Made by a program: the position numbers and the translations under genes. Below the pieces are notes generated by a model. It did not search any database. It was not told the DNA's origin and saw nothing but the letters and a program-made list of their open reading frames with translations. This document shows positions 35,908 to 46,571 of a stretch of DNA of 64,000 nucleotides, piece after piece (position 1 is the first letter of the stretch; each line of letters starts with the position of its first letter). The DNA is from an uncultured Agrobacterium sp. (lineage in GTDB: Bacteria; Pseudomonadota; Alphaproteobacteria; Rhizobiales; Rhizobiaceae). The DNA is taken from assembly GCA_913777615.1 (NCBI GenBank), contig CAJYTK010000005.1:96184-160183 (forward strand), written 5' to 3'.

Positions 35908-37596
35908 TCATGCAGCTTTTTCCACAGCCCATTTGCGGAGAATCTTGGCGGCGCGTTCCTCGCTGATTTCCACCATGCGAGAGAGCCTGCGTTCCGGCCC
36001 TTCGCGAACCCGGCGATTGAAATCGCCACCGTCGTCGCCTCCGGCAAGAAGATCGTCCGTGCTGTCGAAACCGAAGTCCGCACCGAAGCCTTCCATGAGA
36101 CCACCTGCCGCGCCACCGCCAATGGCAGGAGAGAAGTCGGGTAGTTCCAGACCGGCTGCATCCTGCGCCAGCTCTGCCGAGGCCGGAGCGCCAGCACCCG
36201 ACATAGAGCGGACGACGGGACGGACACCAAGCCAAACGACCAGGAAGGCGACCGCGACGAATGCGAGCGAGTTGATGATGCCTGCGGAGTTACGGCTCAG
36301 CACTTCCGTGAAACCTGGACCTGCGACGGCCTCGTCAAGCAGCTGCGTTTCCAAGAAGTCCATCGCGGTGATGGTCACGACGTCGCCACGGTCGGCGGAG
36401 GTACCGGCAGCAGATGTGACGATCTTCTGCATTTCCGCCAGATAAGCGTCGATCTTGGCCTGATCGGCAGGCTCGCCGATCATCTTGGCAAGCCGTCCCT
36501 TGTTGACAACGACAGCCACGGAAATCTTATCGATCGTGTATCCGTTACGTACCGTCGCAACTGTCTTGGAGTTGATTTCGTAGTTGGTCTGCTCTTCCTT
36601 CTTGGCAGACTCGTCGGAAGATTTGGGACCGCCGCCACCACTCTGCGGTGCGGCCTGTGGCACGTTCTGCTCGACTGTTGCAGCGGAATCGGGCGTCGTT
36701 TCCTGAGACTTCTGATCTTCCTTGGTGGTTCTGACCGACCGCTCGACGCGCGATTCGGGATCGTAAACCGTCTCCTGGATCTGCTGGCTGTCAGTATTGA
36801 GCGAGGCAGTAACGCTTGAACGGAAGTTGTCCATTCCCAGGAACGGAGCCAGCGCCTTGTCGATCTTGGTTTCGAGTTCCTGCTGCACGTTCTGGGCAAG
36901 CGTCAGCGATCTGCTCATCGCACCGTTGCTGACATCGTCGCCGGAAGCAAGCAACTGCCCGGTCGAATCGAGAAGGGTTACGTCATCCACCTCAAGCCCC
37001 GGCACTGCAGAGGCAACCAGATGGCGAATGGATGCGGCGGCCTTGCGGCCCGCAGATGCGCTTGCCCGGATCATCACGGAGGCAGTCGGCTTTTGCTCTC
37101 CACGGCGGAAGTTGCCGACATCAGGCATCACGATATGGACGCGAGCGGCAGCAATGCCATCGATCTGCTGGATGGAGCGGCCGATTTCGCCTTCGAGCGC
37201 ACGGACCCGCGTTACTTCCTGCATGAAGGAGGTGAGGCCGAGAGAGCCGACATTGTCGAACAACTCGTAACCGGCGTTCGCGCTGTTGGGCAGGCCACGT
37301 TCAGCCAGGAGCAAACGAGCCTTGCTCGTCATTCCTACGGGAACCTGAACGCTCGTGCCGTCGGCACCGACCTGGAAATCGACATTGGCTTCGGCCAGCG
37401 CAATGCTGATCTTGTTCATGTCCATGGTTTCAAGGCCGACATACAGCGTTTCGTAAGCAGGTTTGTTCACATAAAGAGCAGCAGCGAGAATGATTGCCAT
37501 GGACAGAACGCCCACACCACCCAGCACCAAAAGCCGCGTCTGGCCTAAGGCCGCGAAGTTTTTAAAAACCTGAGGGAGTTGATTTAACAGATTCAT
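35908..37596 (-). CDS. fliF: Flagellar MS-ring protein FliF
   Basis: 562 residues from the ATG at 37596 (MNLLNQLPQVFKNFAALGQ), with GGAAC upstream. Two membrane segments lie near residues 25-45 (LVLGGVGVLSMAIILAAALYV) and 440-460. Between them are the ring-building motifs (YETLYVGLETMDMNKISIALAEA; VRALEGEIGRSIQQIDGIAAARVHIVMP), and the C-terminal FliG-binding tail has ERAAKILRKWAVEKAA. FliF is the first structure of basal-body assembly. It is monocistronic by its terminator, with a perfect flagellar promoter motif 54 nt upstream. Confidence 0.96.
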   Translation of the reverse strand: MNLLNQLPQVFKNFAALGQTRLLVLGGVGVLSMAIILAAALYVNKPAYETLYVGLETMDMNKISIALAEANVDFQVGADGTSVQVPVGMTSKARLLLAERGLPNSANAGYELFDNVGSLGLTSFMQEVTRVRALEGEIGRSIQQIDGIAAARVHIVMPDVGNFRRGEQKPTASVMIRASASAGRKAAASIRHLVASAVPGLEVDDVTLLDSTGQLLASGDDVSNGAMSRSLTLAQNVQQELETKIDKALAPFLGMDNFRSSVTASLNTDSQQIQETVYDPESRVERSVRTTKEDQKSQETTPDSAATVEQNVPQAAPQSGGGGPKSSDESAKKEEQTNYEINSKTVATVRNGYTIDKISVAVVVNKGRLAKMIGEPADQAKIDAYLAEMQKIVTSAAGTSADRGDVVTITAMDFLETQLLDEAVAGPGFTEVLSRNSAGIINSLAFVAVAFLVVWLGVRPVVRSMSGAGAPASAELAQDAAGLELPDFSPAIGGGAAGGLMEGFGADFGFDSTDDLLAGGDDGGDFNRRVREGPERRLSRMVEISEERAAKILRKWAVEKAA

Positions 37597-37649
37597 TCTG
37601 TTCCGCACCGTCATTCATGGGTCCGAGACCTTCTGGTCCCGATGCCACC

Positions 37650-37672
37650 CTAGAGAACGAAGCTTGCGCGAG
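37650..37672 (-). promoter_or_regulatory. Flagellar-type promoter motif for fliF
   Basis: On the minus strand CTCGCGCAAG is followed after nine bases by CTAG, 54 nt before the fliF start. Perfect match to the bipartite motif. Confidence 0.65.
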
Positions 37673-37841
37673 GATTTCCCCAATCGAGCGGGGTGCGTCC
37701 TACTGGACACACGAAGGAGGATATGTCCTCTTCAACCTGCGCATCGTGTTTTCCCCCACTCGGTTCCGATTTTTGAGCCGATCCTCCAGCTTACTTCGCC
37801 CCTGGTAAGAGGGAGCGAAGCAAACAACCGAAACGCAGCTT

Positions 37842-40800
37842 TCAGGCGGCAAGGTAAGTGGAGATCACGGCTGCGACCTGAGCGGATGTCAGCGCACCCA
37901 TGTGAGTGTTGAGCAAGGTGGCAACCTGCGCACTGGAGAGGCTGACCAGCGTATCGGTAGAAAGTCCCGCAACGCCGCTGGTACTGAAGGCGGCTATATC
38001 CGCGGTCGAAAACTTGGCGATGTTCTCCTTGGAAATGGAAGCGACCTGCGCCGCTGTCAGTGCGCCGACCTGCGCTGGCGACAATGCCTCGCTTTGCGCG
38101 GTGGTGAGAGCCGAGATCACGCCTGTCGTCAGTCCGGAAATCGCGGACGTGCCCAACGCGGCGATCTTGTCGGTGGACAGAAGGGCGATATCGCCAGTGT
38201 CGAGTGCAGCCGCCTGGATCAGACTCAATCCCTGCAACTGCGCCGTCGTCAACGCTGCAATCTGCCCCGTGCTCATCGCCACGATCTGGTTATAGCCGAG
38301 ATTGCCGATATGGCTTGGACCGAGAACTGCAATTTCCTCTGTCGTCAGAGACGCGATGATGCCGGTGGAAAGGCCACGGATGGCCGCAGTGCTGATCGCT
38401 GCAATGTCTGCCGTCGAGAAGGTATCCATGGCGGCGGTCGAGAGCCCCGCGAGACCATCGGCGCTCAGCGCCGCGATCTGCCCGGTCGATAAGATATCGA
38501 TCTGGCCGGGCGTCATGGCGGCAATCTGGCTGCTCGTCAGTCCAGCGATCACAGATGTCGCAAGACTTGCAACTTCCCCGGTCGACAAAGCGGCGATGAA
38601 GCCGGTCGAAAGGCCCGGAATGGCCGATGAGTTGATCGCGGCGATCTTGTCTGGCGTGAACGTATCGAGGACCTGCGACGTCAAACCTGCGACGCCGCCT
38701 GAAGACAGCGCGTTGATCTGCCCGGTCGAAAGCGCATTCACCTGTTCGAGGCTGAGTGCGCCTACGTGTTGAGAGGTCATAGCTGACAGCGCGCCGGTAC
38801 TAAGGGCAAGGATCTGAGCGGTGGAAAGGGCCAGGAGATCGCCACTTCTCAAACCGACGATCTGCGTGGAGGACAGCGCCCCTATCTGCGCCGTGGAAAG
38901 GCCTGCGAACTTATCTGGCGAGAGCACCGCAAGCTGGCCGGTCGAAAGACCGGATATGCCGAGCGTACTCAGTGCTGCAATCGTCTCCATCGAAAGGGAC
39001 TTAAGGGTTACAGTCGATAACCCCGCGATGCCTGCAGCGCTGATGGCCCCGATATCGGCCTTCGAAAAGGCCTGGAACTGCTCTGCAGTGAGCGCACCGA
39101 TCTGCCGCGATCCGAGCCCTGCGACCTGTGCCGGCGTGAAGGCCTCGACCTGATCCACGGTCATCGTTGATATCTGAAGCGTCGTCAGTCCGGCAATCCC
39201 TGAAGCGCTCAGCGCAGTCATCTTCTCAGGAGACAGGATCGCGATGGCATCCGTCGAAAGGCCTGCAATGGCGCTGGAGGTCAACGCAGCGAGATCCTCC
39301 TTCGAGAAGCGGTCTATATCGTCCGCTCCCAATGCTGCGACCTGTGAGGAGGTCAGCGCCGCAACCTGCGCAGGCGTGAGTGCCTCCACCTGCGCGACCG
39401 ACAGGGAGGCGATACTGTTCGACGAAAGGCCGGCAACGGCCGCGGGATTGATGGAAGCAATCTGCGCAGCGGTGAGCACACCAAGCGCAGCAGTGCTTAA
39501 GACGGCCAACTGCCGCGATCCAAGAGCGCCGACTTGGGAGGACGTTAGTGCTTCCAACTGAGACGAGGTCAAGGCCGCGACCTGATCTGTCGACAGGCCT
39601 GCAATGCTGCCCGGCGCAAGCGCTGAGACCCGGTCTGCCGAGAGAGCGGCCAGCGTGACGGTTGAAAGACCCGCGAGTGCAGCTGAGGGCAGAGCAGCAA
39701 GTTCTGCCGTCGAAAATGCGCCGAGAGCATCGGTCCCGAGGCCACTGACTTGAATGGAAGTGAAGGCCGCGACCTGCGTGGCGTTGAACGCCTCGATCTG
39801 GCTTATGCTCAATTTGGCGATCTGCGCCGAAGATAATCCGGCCACACCGGCGGTGCTGAGAGCTGCGATCTGCGCTGTCGTCAGCGCTGCCACATTGGCC
39901 GTGGAGATGGCGGAAACCTGCCTGGAGCCAAGCGAGGCGATCTGCGCCGTCGTCAGGCTCGCAAGTTGCGCACTTGTCAGGGCGGCGATCTGGCTTGTCG
40001 AGAGACCCTGTATACCGCCTGCCGTGCCGAGGACGGCGATGCGATCCGCCGACAGACTGCCAAGTGCCTCTGTTGAAAGCCCTAAAATCGCGCTTGAGCT
40101 CAGAGCGGCGAGTTCTGCGGTAGAAAAGACCGCAAGATCGTCCGCCTCGAGGGCGGCCAGTTGTGTCGAGCTCAACACGGCCACCTGCGACGTCTTGAGA
40201 GCTTCGACCTGTGACGTAGTCAGTTTGGCAACCTGCTCTGCGCTCAAACCTGGGATACCGGCCTCACTCAAGGCGGCAATTTGCGAGGTTGTGAGCTCGG
40301 CAACGCCAGCCGTTCCGAGTGCGGCGACCTGACGCGAGCCAAGCGCAGCCACTTGCGATGTCGTGAGGCTGCTGATCTGGGCTGCACCAAGTGCCGCGAC
40401 CTGCGCTGTGGTCAGGCCAGCGATGCCGGTCGCGGAAAGCGCCGCAATCGTCTCCGTCGGCAGGAGCGCAATCTTTGCGGTCGACAGCCCTATAATCGCG
40501 CTTGCCGACAAGGCTGCGACGTCCTTGGAGGAGAAAACCTTGATCTGATCAACCGAGAGCGCCGCGACCTGTGCGGATGTCAATGCCCCGACCTGCTCGC
40601 TCGTCAGCGCTTCCACCTCGGTGGCCAGTGTCACGATCTGGTCCGTCGACAGACCGATGATACTCCCCTTATCCAGGGCAGCAATCTGATGGACGTCGAG
40701 CGCGGCTATGCCCGCCGTGCCCAAGGCCGCGATCTGTCTGGAAGTCAGTCCGGCTACCTGGCGGATCGAGAGCGATTTCAACTGCTCGGTCTTCAGCGCA

Positions 40801-43800
40801 GCGATCTGGGCCGTCGTCAGTCCGGAGATTCCCGACGGGCTGATCGACGCGAGATCTTCTGTCGACATCGCGGCAACCGTCGCAGTGGCAAGGCCAGCAA
40901 CCGCCGATGCGTTGATTGCGCCGATGGCGGCAGGAGACAACGCTGCCAGATCGTCGGTACCAAGGGCTGAAACCTGCTGCGAGGTCAATGCCGCAACCTG
41001 CCTGGTGGACAGAGCGGCAATCAAGCCTGTCGAAAGTGCTTCAATCTGACCCTTCGTCAGTGCAGCCACGGCCACCGTGCCGAGTGCTGCGATCTGACCG
41101 GTGCTAAGGGCTGCGACAGTCGCGGTTGGCAACGCGCCGATCATACCGGGCGCGATCGCACCGATATCAGCGGTGGAAAAGGTCTTGATGCTGTCTGCGC
41201 TCAGAGCTGCGAGTTGCGCGGAGGTCAGGGCGGCGACCTGAACGGCAGTCAGCGCTTCTGCCTGAGCAGAGGTCAGCTTGCCAATCTGAGCGGCGGTCAG
41301 CCCCGAGACGCCGCCTGTGCTGAACGCGGAAACCTGAGCCGCAGAAAGCGCCGCGATGTTATCGGTACCGAGCGCATTGGCCTGATCGGCCGAAAGAGCG
41401 GCGATCTGCCGGGTGGTCAGCGCGCTCGCGTGGAGGGTGGAAAGCGCGGAAATCTGCTTCGTCGTCAGACCGCCAAACGCCGTAGCGCTGAGGGATGCGA
41501 CCTGATCGGTCGTGAGCGAGCCTATTACCAGTGTGGAAAGGCCGCCAATCGCGCTCGCTCCGATCGCTGCCACGTCGCTGGTGGAAAACAGAGCGAGATC
41601 ATCGGTACCGAACGCCTCGAGCTGGTCGGCAGAGAGTGCTGCGACCTGAAGGGAGGTCAGCGCCTGCGCCTGTCCGGTCGTGAGGGCATTGACCTGTCTT
41701 GTGGATAGGCCACCGATGCCCGCCGTGCTGATCGCGGCGATTTGATCTGTCGAAAGTGACGCGATCTGCAATGTTCCCAAGGCGGCGATCTGGGATGGCG
41801 TCAGCGCAGCGATCTGGGCTGTCGACAACACATCGAGCTGCGCACTCGTCAGTGCGGAGATGTGATCGCCCGGGAGATTGGTAATGGCGCCCGCTTTCAA
41901 CGCCGCTATCTGAGCTGTCGAAAGGGCTGCAAGGCCTGCCGAGCTCAATGCGGCGGTTTGCACGGACGTGAGCGCTGCAATCTGCGAGATCGTCAGCTCT
42001 GCCAGCTGGGTGGGCTTGAGCGCTTCGATCTGGTCTGCGGTCAATGCTGCGACAGCTGAGGTGGGGAGGGCGGAAATCTGCGCGCTCGTCAGCGATGCGA
42101 TGATCCCTGTCGACAAGCCAGTGACGCCATTTGCCGACAGCGCAGCCACATCGACCGCGTCGAAGGTCGCAATGTCATCGGGGCCGAAAGCCGCTAACTG
42201 CGCGGAACTGAGCGCAGAAAGCTGCCGTGTCGTTAAAGCATCCACTTGAGCCGTGGACAGTGCAGCGATCTGCTCTGCCGTCAATGTCGCGATTGCCCCG
42301 GTGCTCAAAGCCGCAAGCTTTTGCGACGACATCACCGCGATCACGTCCTTGGAAAGCCCGGCGGTCGATGCAAGGGCCTGTATGCTCGCAACTGACATGA
42401 CTGCCATATCTTCCGGACCAAGGCCCGCCAGCTGGGTCGACGTCAGCGCCGAAATCTGGCCCGTTGACAGGGCTGATATCTGGACTGTCGACAAAGCGGC
42501 AATCTGCTCCGAGCTGAGCCCCTTGATTGCAGCGCCGCTGAGCGATCCAATCTGCTCTCCCGTAAGCTTCGCCACCGAGGCTGGTGTCAAGGCTCCGATC
42601 TGGCTGGAACCCAGAGCCTTGATCTGGCCGTTCGACAAAGCGTGTATCTGCTCGCTCGACAAGCTCACAATCTGATCGGTCGTCAGCTTCGAAACCGTGC
42701 TCGTGCTCAAAGCTGCCACTTGTTGCGTGGTCAATGCTGCGATCACACCCGTCGAAAGTCCCGCGACCGCTCTGGTGCTCAAGGCGGCAAGTGCGGATGT
42801 AGAGAGACCTGCCACCTGAACCGGCTTTTCGTTGACGGTCTTCCAGACGCCCGTCACCTGTTCCGGCTTCAGCGCGGCAAGCTGATCCGACCCAAATGCT
42901 GCAAGTTGCGCGGAGGACAAGCTGACGAGTTGCGTTGCTGAAAGCGCTTCCATCTGACCTGTGGTTAGCGCAGACACAACCGATGTCGCCAATGCGGCAA
43001 TTTTTTCCGGCGTCAATCCGGACAGGGCGCTGGTGCTCAAGCCCCGAATGGCCTGGGTGCTGATTGCATTCATATCGGCTGTTGAAAAGACATTGATATC
43101 CGCTGAACCTAGAACCGACAGTTGCTCAGAGGTCATGGCCCTGACCTGAACGGAGGTCAGAGCCTCAAGCTGGTTGGTCGTCAGGCTGCCGATCTGAGCA
43201 GTCGTCAGATTTGCAACGCCCGCCGTGCTGAGCGCGGCAACCTGCGCGGTCGTCAGGGAGGCGATATAGTCGGTGGATAGCGACTTGATCTGTGGCGCCT
43301 TCAAGGCATTGAGCTGGGCGACCGTCAGCGACGCAAGCTGGTCCGATGTCAAGACATCCAGCTGATCGTTGGAAAGAGCCGAGAAAGACGTGGTGGACAA
43401 GGCGGCGACCTGCGCAGGCGATAAGCCCTTTATCGCTGCTGTGCTCAGCCCCGACATCGCTTTGGATGAGATCGAGGCGATTTCCTCTGTCGTAAAAGTC
43501 TGGATGCCCTTCTCATCGAGCGCTGTCATCTGACTGGCGTTTAGCATCTTGATTTGTGCCGAGGTCAGGGCTTCCACCTGATCGACCGTAAGGACTCCGA
43601 TCTGGTCGGATGTCAAACGCGAGATGATCGTCGTGCTCAGGCTTGCAATCTGATCAGGGGTCAAGGCTGCGATGACGTCCGCGCCAAGACCAGGCATTGC
43701 CTTGGCGGAGAGAGAACCGATCGCAGACGCGTCGAGCGCCTTGATCTTTTCGGCCCCAAGGACGGCCACCTGACTGGACGTCAGCGCTGCTATCTGGCTG

Positions 43801-45197
43801 CTTGTGATCGCTTTCAGCTGTGCCGAGGTAAAGGCTAGGACCTGGTCTGTACCGAGCTTGGCGAATGTTGCCGTGCTAAAGGCGGCGACGTTGGACGTCG
43901 ACAGTGCTGCGATGATATCCGTGCTCAACCCAGCAGCGGCGGCGCTGGTCATCGCCGCCATATCGGCTGTGGAGAATGTATTGATCTGCTCCGCCGTCAG
44001 CGTGGCGATCTGATCCGAACGGAGTGCCTTGACCTGCTGCGGCGCCAAAGCCTCGACCTGCCGCGTTGACAGCGAGGTGATCTGCTCGCTGGTCAAGCCC
44101 GTGATCGCCCGCGTTCCCAAGGTGGCAATCTGCTCCTTGGTGAAGGCAGCGATAGCCTCCGTGCCCAAAGCCGCGACCTGGATCGAGGTCAGAACCTTGA
44201 CCTGCTTGGTCGTAAGAGCGGCAAGTTGGGCGGTCGAGAATGTCGCAATCTGTTCCGTAGAAAGCGAGGCGACGGACGCCGTTGCAAGTCCTGCAATTGC
44301 CGAGGCCGTCAGGTGGGCGATCTTGTCCGCGTCGATCGCCGCAAGTTGCGAGGGTTTCAACGCCGCAGCTTGCGCCGATGTCAGAACGCCGATCTGCGTC
44401 GCCTCAAGAGCCTCAAGCTGATCTGGACTGAGGCCACCGATAGACTTCTCGCTGATGGCCGCAATCTGTTGGACGGACAAAGCCTTCACAGCCTCCGTGC
44501 TCAGGCCCGAGAGAGCGCTGACGCTCAGCGCATTCATTGCTTCAGTCGTAAGCCCCTTGACGGCTGAGACACCAAGAGAACTGGTTTGCGAGGCCCTGAG
44601 GGCCGAAACCTGCGCTCTCGTCAGCGCCGCGATCTGCGCGTCCGAAAGAGCGGCCACCTGCTCCGGAGTCAGCGCAGACACGGCACTAGTGCTGATCGAG
44701 GCAATCTTATCGGACGAAAGCGCGGCGAGCGCGCTCGTCGTGAGGCCGACAATCGCGCGACGGGAAATGGCGGCGACGTCCGCCGACGAAAATGTACTGA
44801 TATCATCCGGGCTCATCATGGCGAGCTGGTCGGATGTCATTGCGCTGACCTGAGACGAGGTCAGCGCCTCAGACTGGGCGGTTGTCAAAGCCTCGACCTG
44901 GACGGTTGTCAACGCTCCGACCTGGTTCTTTGTCAGGCTTGAGATCGAAACGCTTTCGAGCACCGCCAATTGTTCGAGCGTGAGACCGACGACCGCGCTC
45001 GTGGAAATGGCACTAAGCTGCTTGGTGTTGAACTGCTTGAAATCTTCCACCTCCAGCGCAGCGACCTGTTCAGACGACAGGGCCTTGATCTGCTGCGTGG
45101 TCAGAAAGGGAATATCCTCCGTCGTCCAGGCGGCGATATCGGCGTTCGTGAGTGTTCTGATCTGGTTGACGCTCAGCGACGATACGATGGATGTCAT
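37842..45197 (-). CDS. Giant octapeptide-repeat protein (2451 aa), function unknown
   Basis: An uninterrupted frame made almost wholly of about 300 tandem octapeptides of consensus [ST][ST]-x-[QA]-[IV]-x-[AS]-L, for example TTAQIAAL. Residues 5 and 8 are hydrophobic, and each unit opens with Ser/Thr. Every 7-11 units one ends in GL (AIxGL type), and a unit pair of the form FSTAD-xAAI recurs, giving a second-order repeat. I find no Cys and almost no Trp. There is no Sec signal, membrane segment, RTX motif or anchor. It starts MTSI, as two flagellins do. Length predicts about 250 kDa. An AGG site precedes the ATG. The flagellar promoter motif lies 92 nt upstream, and a GT41 enzyme and glf are just upstream. 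A secreted or surface repeat protein is my guess; a structural cytosolic one is possible. Confidence 0.85.
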   Translation of the reverse strand: MTSIVSSLSVNQIRTLTNADIAAWTTEDIPFLTTQQIKALSSEQVAALEVEDFKQFNTKQLSAISTSAVVGLTLEQLAVLESVSISSLTKNQVGALTTVQVEALTTAQSEALTSSQVSAMTSDQLAMMSPDDISTFSSADVAAISRRAIVGLTTSALAALSSDKIASISTSAVSALTPEQVAALSDAQIAALTRAQVSALRASQTSSLGVSAVKGLTTEAMNALSVSALSGLSTEAVKALSVQQIAAISEKSIGGLSPDQLEALEATQIGVLTSAQAAALKPSQLAAIDADKIAHLTASAIAGLATASVASLSTEQIATFSTAQLAALTTKQVKVLTSIQVAALGTEAIAAFTKEQIATLGTRAITGLTSEQITSLSTRQVEALAPQQVKALRSDQIATLTAEQINTFSTADMAAMTSAAAAGLSTDIIAALSTSNVAAFSTATFAKLGTDQVLAFTSAQLKAITSSQIAALTSSQVAVLGAEKIKALDASAIGSLSAKAMPGLGADVIAALTPDQIASLSTTIISRLTSDQIGVLTVDQVEALTSAQIKMLNASQMTALDEKGIQTFTTEEIASISSKAMSGLSTAAIKGLSPAQVAALSTTSFSALSNDQLDVLTSDQLASLTVAQLNALKAPQIKSLSTDYIASLTTAQVAALSTAGVANLTTAQIGSLTTNQLEALTSVQVRAMTSEQLSVLGSADINVFSTADMNAISTQAIRGLSTSALSGLTPEKIAALATSVVSALTTGQMEALSATQLVSLSSAQLAAFGSDQLAALKPEQVTGVWKTVNEKPVQVAGLSTSALAALSTRAVAGLSTGVIAALTTQQVAALSTSTVSKLTTDQIVSLSSEQIHALSNGQIKALGSSQIGALTPASVAKLTGEQIGSLSGAAIKGLSSEQIAALSTVQISALSTGQISALTSTQLAGLGPEDMAVMSVASIQALASTAGLSKDVIAVMSSQKLAALSTGAIATLTAEQIAALSTAQVDALTTRQLSALSSAQLAAFGPDDIATFDAVDVAALSANGVTGLSTGIIASLTSAQISALPTSAVAALTADQIEALKPTQLAELTISQIAALTSVQTAALSSAGLAALSTAQIAALKAGAITNLPGDHISALTSAQLDVLSTAQIAALTPSQIAALGTLQIASLSTDQIAAISTAGIGGLSTRQVNALTTGQAQALTSLQVAALSADQLEAFGTDDLALFSTSDVAAIGASAIGGLSTLVIGSLTTDQVASLSATAFGGLTTKQISALSTLHASALTTRQIAALSADQANALGTDNIAALSAAQVSAFSTGGVSGLTAAQIGKLTSAQAEALTAVQVAALTSAQLAALSADSIKTFSTADIGAIAPGMIGALPTATVAALSTGQIAALGTVAVAALTKGQIEALSTGLIAALSTRQVAALTSQQVSALGTDDLAALSPAAIGAINASAVAGLATATVAAMSTEDLASISPSGISGLTTAQIAALKTEQLKSLSIRQVAGLTSRQIAALGTAGIAALDVHQIAALDKGSIIGLSTDQIVTLATEVEALTSEQVGALTSAQVAALSVDQIKVFSSKDVAALSASAIIGLSTAKIALLPTETIAALSATGIAGLTTAQVAALGAAQISSLTTSQVAALGSRQVAALGTAGVAELTTSQIAALSEAGIPGLSAEQVAKLTTSQVEALKTSQVAVLSSTQLAALEADDLAVFSTAELAALSSSAILGLSTEALGSLSADRIAVLGTAGGIQGLSTSQIAALTSAQLASLTTAQIASLGSRQVSAISTANVAALTTAQIAALSTAGVAGLSSAQIAKLSISQIEAFNATQVAAFTSIQVSGLGTDALGAFSTAELAALPSAALAGLSTVTLAALSADRVSALAPGSIAGLSTDQVAALTSSQLEALTSSQVGALGSRQLAVLSTAALGVLTAAQIASINPAAVAGLSSNSIASLSVAQVEALTPAQVAALTSSQVAALGADDIDRFSKEDLAALTSSAIAGLSTDAIAILSPEKMTALSASGIAGLTTLQISTMTVDQVEAFTPAQVAGLGSRQIGALTAEQFQAFSKADIGAISAAGIAGLSTVTLKSLSMETIAALSTLGISGLSTGQLAVLSPDKFAGLSTAQIGALSSTQIVGLRSGDLLALSTAQILALSTGALSAMTSQHVGALSLEQVNALSTGQINALSSGGVAGLTSQVLDTFTPDKIAAINSSAIPGLSTGFIAALSTGEVASLATSVIAGLTSSQIAAMTPGQIDILSTGQIAALSADGLAGLSTAAMDTFSTADIAAISTAAIRGLSTGIIASLTTEEIAVLGPSHIGNLGYNQIVAMSTGQIAALTTAQLQGLSLIQAAALDTGDIALLSTDKIAALGTSAISGLTTGVISALTTAQSEALSPAQVGALTAAQVASISKENIAKFSTADIAAFSTSGVAGLSTDTLVSLSSAQVATLLNTHMGALTSAQVAAVISTYLAA
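37866..45174 (-). repeat. Tandem 24-bp repeat array coding for octapeptides
   Basis: The coding repeats follow a 24-bp period throughout, with about 300 diverged units and a higher-order grouping of roughly 170-260 bp. The copies differ strongly at DNA level, so the array is old or under selection for divergence, not a recent slippage product. Small indels shift the octad phase at about 42820-42860 (the WKTVNEKPVQ insert) and at a few other places. Confidence 0.85.
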
Positions 45198-45288
45198 TTA
45201 CAAACCTGACCAAAGCTCAAAAGGGCGACATGCCTCTGTCCGACCAAAGGAAGTATCCACTCGACGGATACGTCCGGACTTAGCAATC

Positions 45289-45311
45289 CTAGGTGTAGTT
45301 GCTTGTGCGAA
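45289..45311 (-). promoter_or_regulatory. Flagellar-type promoter motif for the giant repeat gene
   Basis: On the minus strand TTCGCACAAG, nine bases, then CTAG, 92 nt before the start. It matches perfectly the motif of fliF, flgF and motA. The first half is embedded in a 15-bp palindrome (45298-45336). Confidence 0.6.
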
Positions 45312-45336
45312 ACTGTCAGCTTTTCGCACAAGCAAC
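45298..45336. repeat. Perfect 15-bp inverted repeat overlapping the giant-gene promoter
   Basis: Arms 45298-45312 and 45322-45336 with a 9-nt loop. Each arm contains CGCACAAGC, so the promoter half-site appears in both orientations. No T-run follows on either strand, so it is more likely an operator for a dimer, or an attenuator, than a terminator for glf. Confidence 0.65.
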
Positions 45337-45398
45337 GACTCTCAATCCGGATGCAATTTTTGGAAAGCACGGTGCTTCGATCGAAGCCGACACAGCCA

Positions 45399-46571
<1,173 letters not shown>

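Noticed and set aside
37842-45197. CRISPR-like or satellite array
   Set aside because: The period is 24 bp with no unique spacers and strong divergence between units; the frame stays open for 2451 codons, so it is a coding repeat.
37842-45197. RTX toxin or type I-secreted adhesin
   Set aside because: No GGxGxDxUx nonapeptides, no C-terminal type I signal and no ABC exporter genes nearby.
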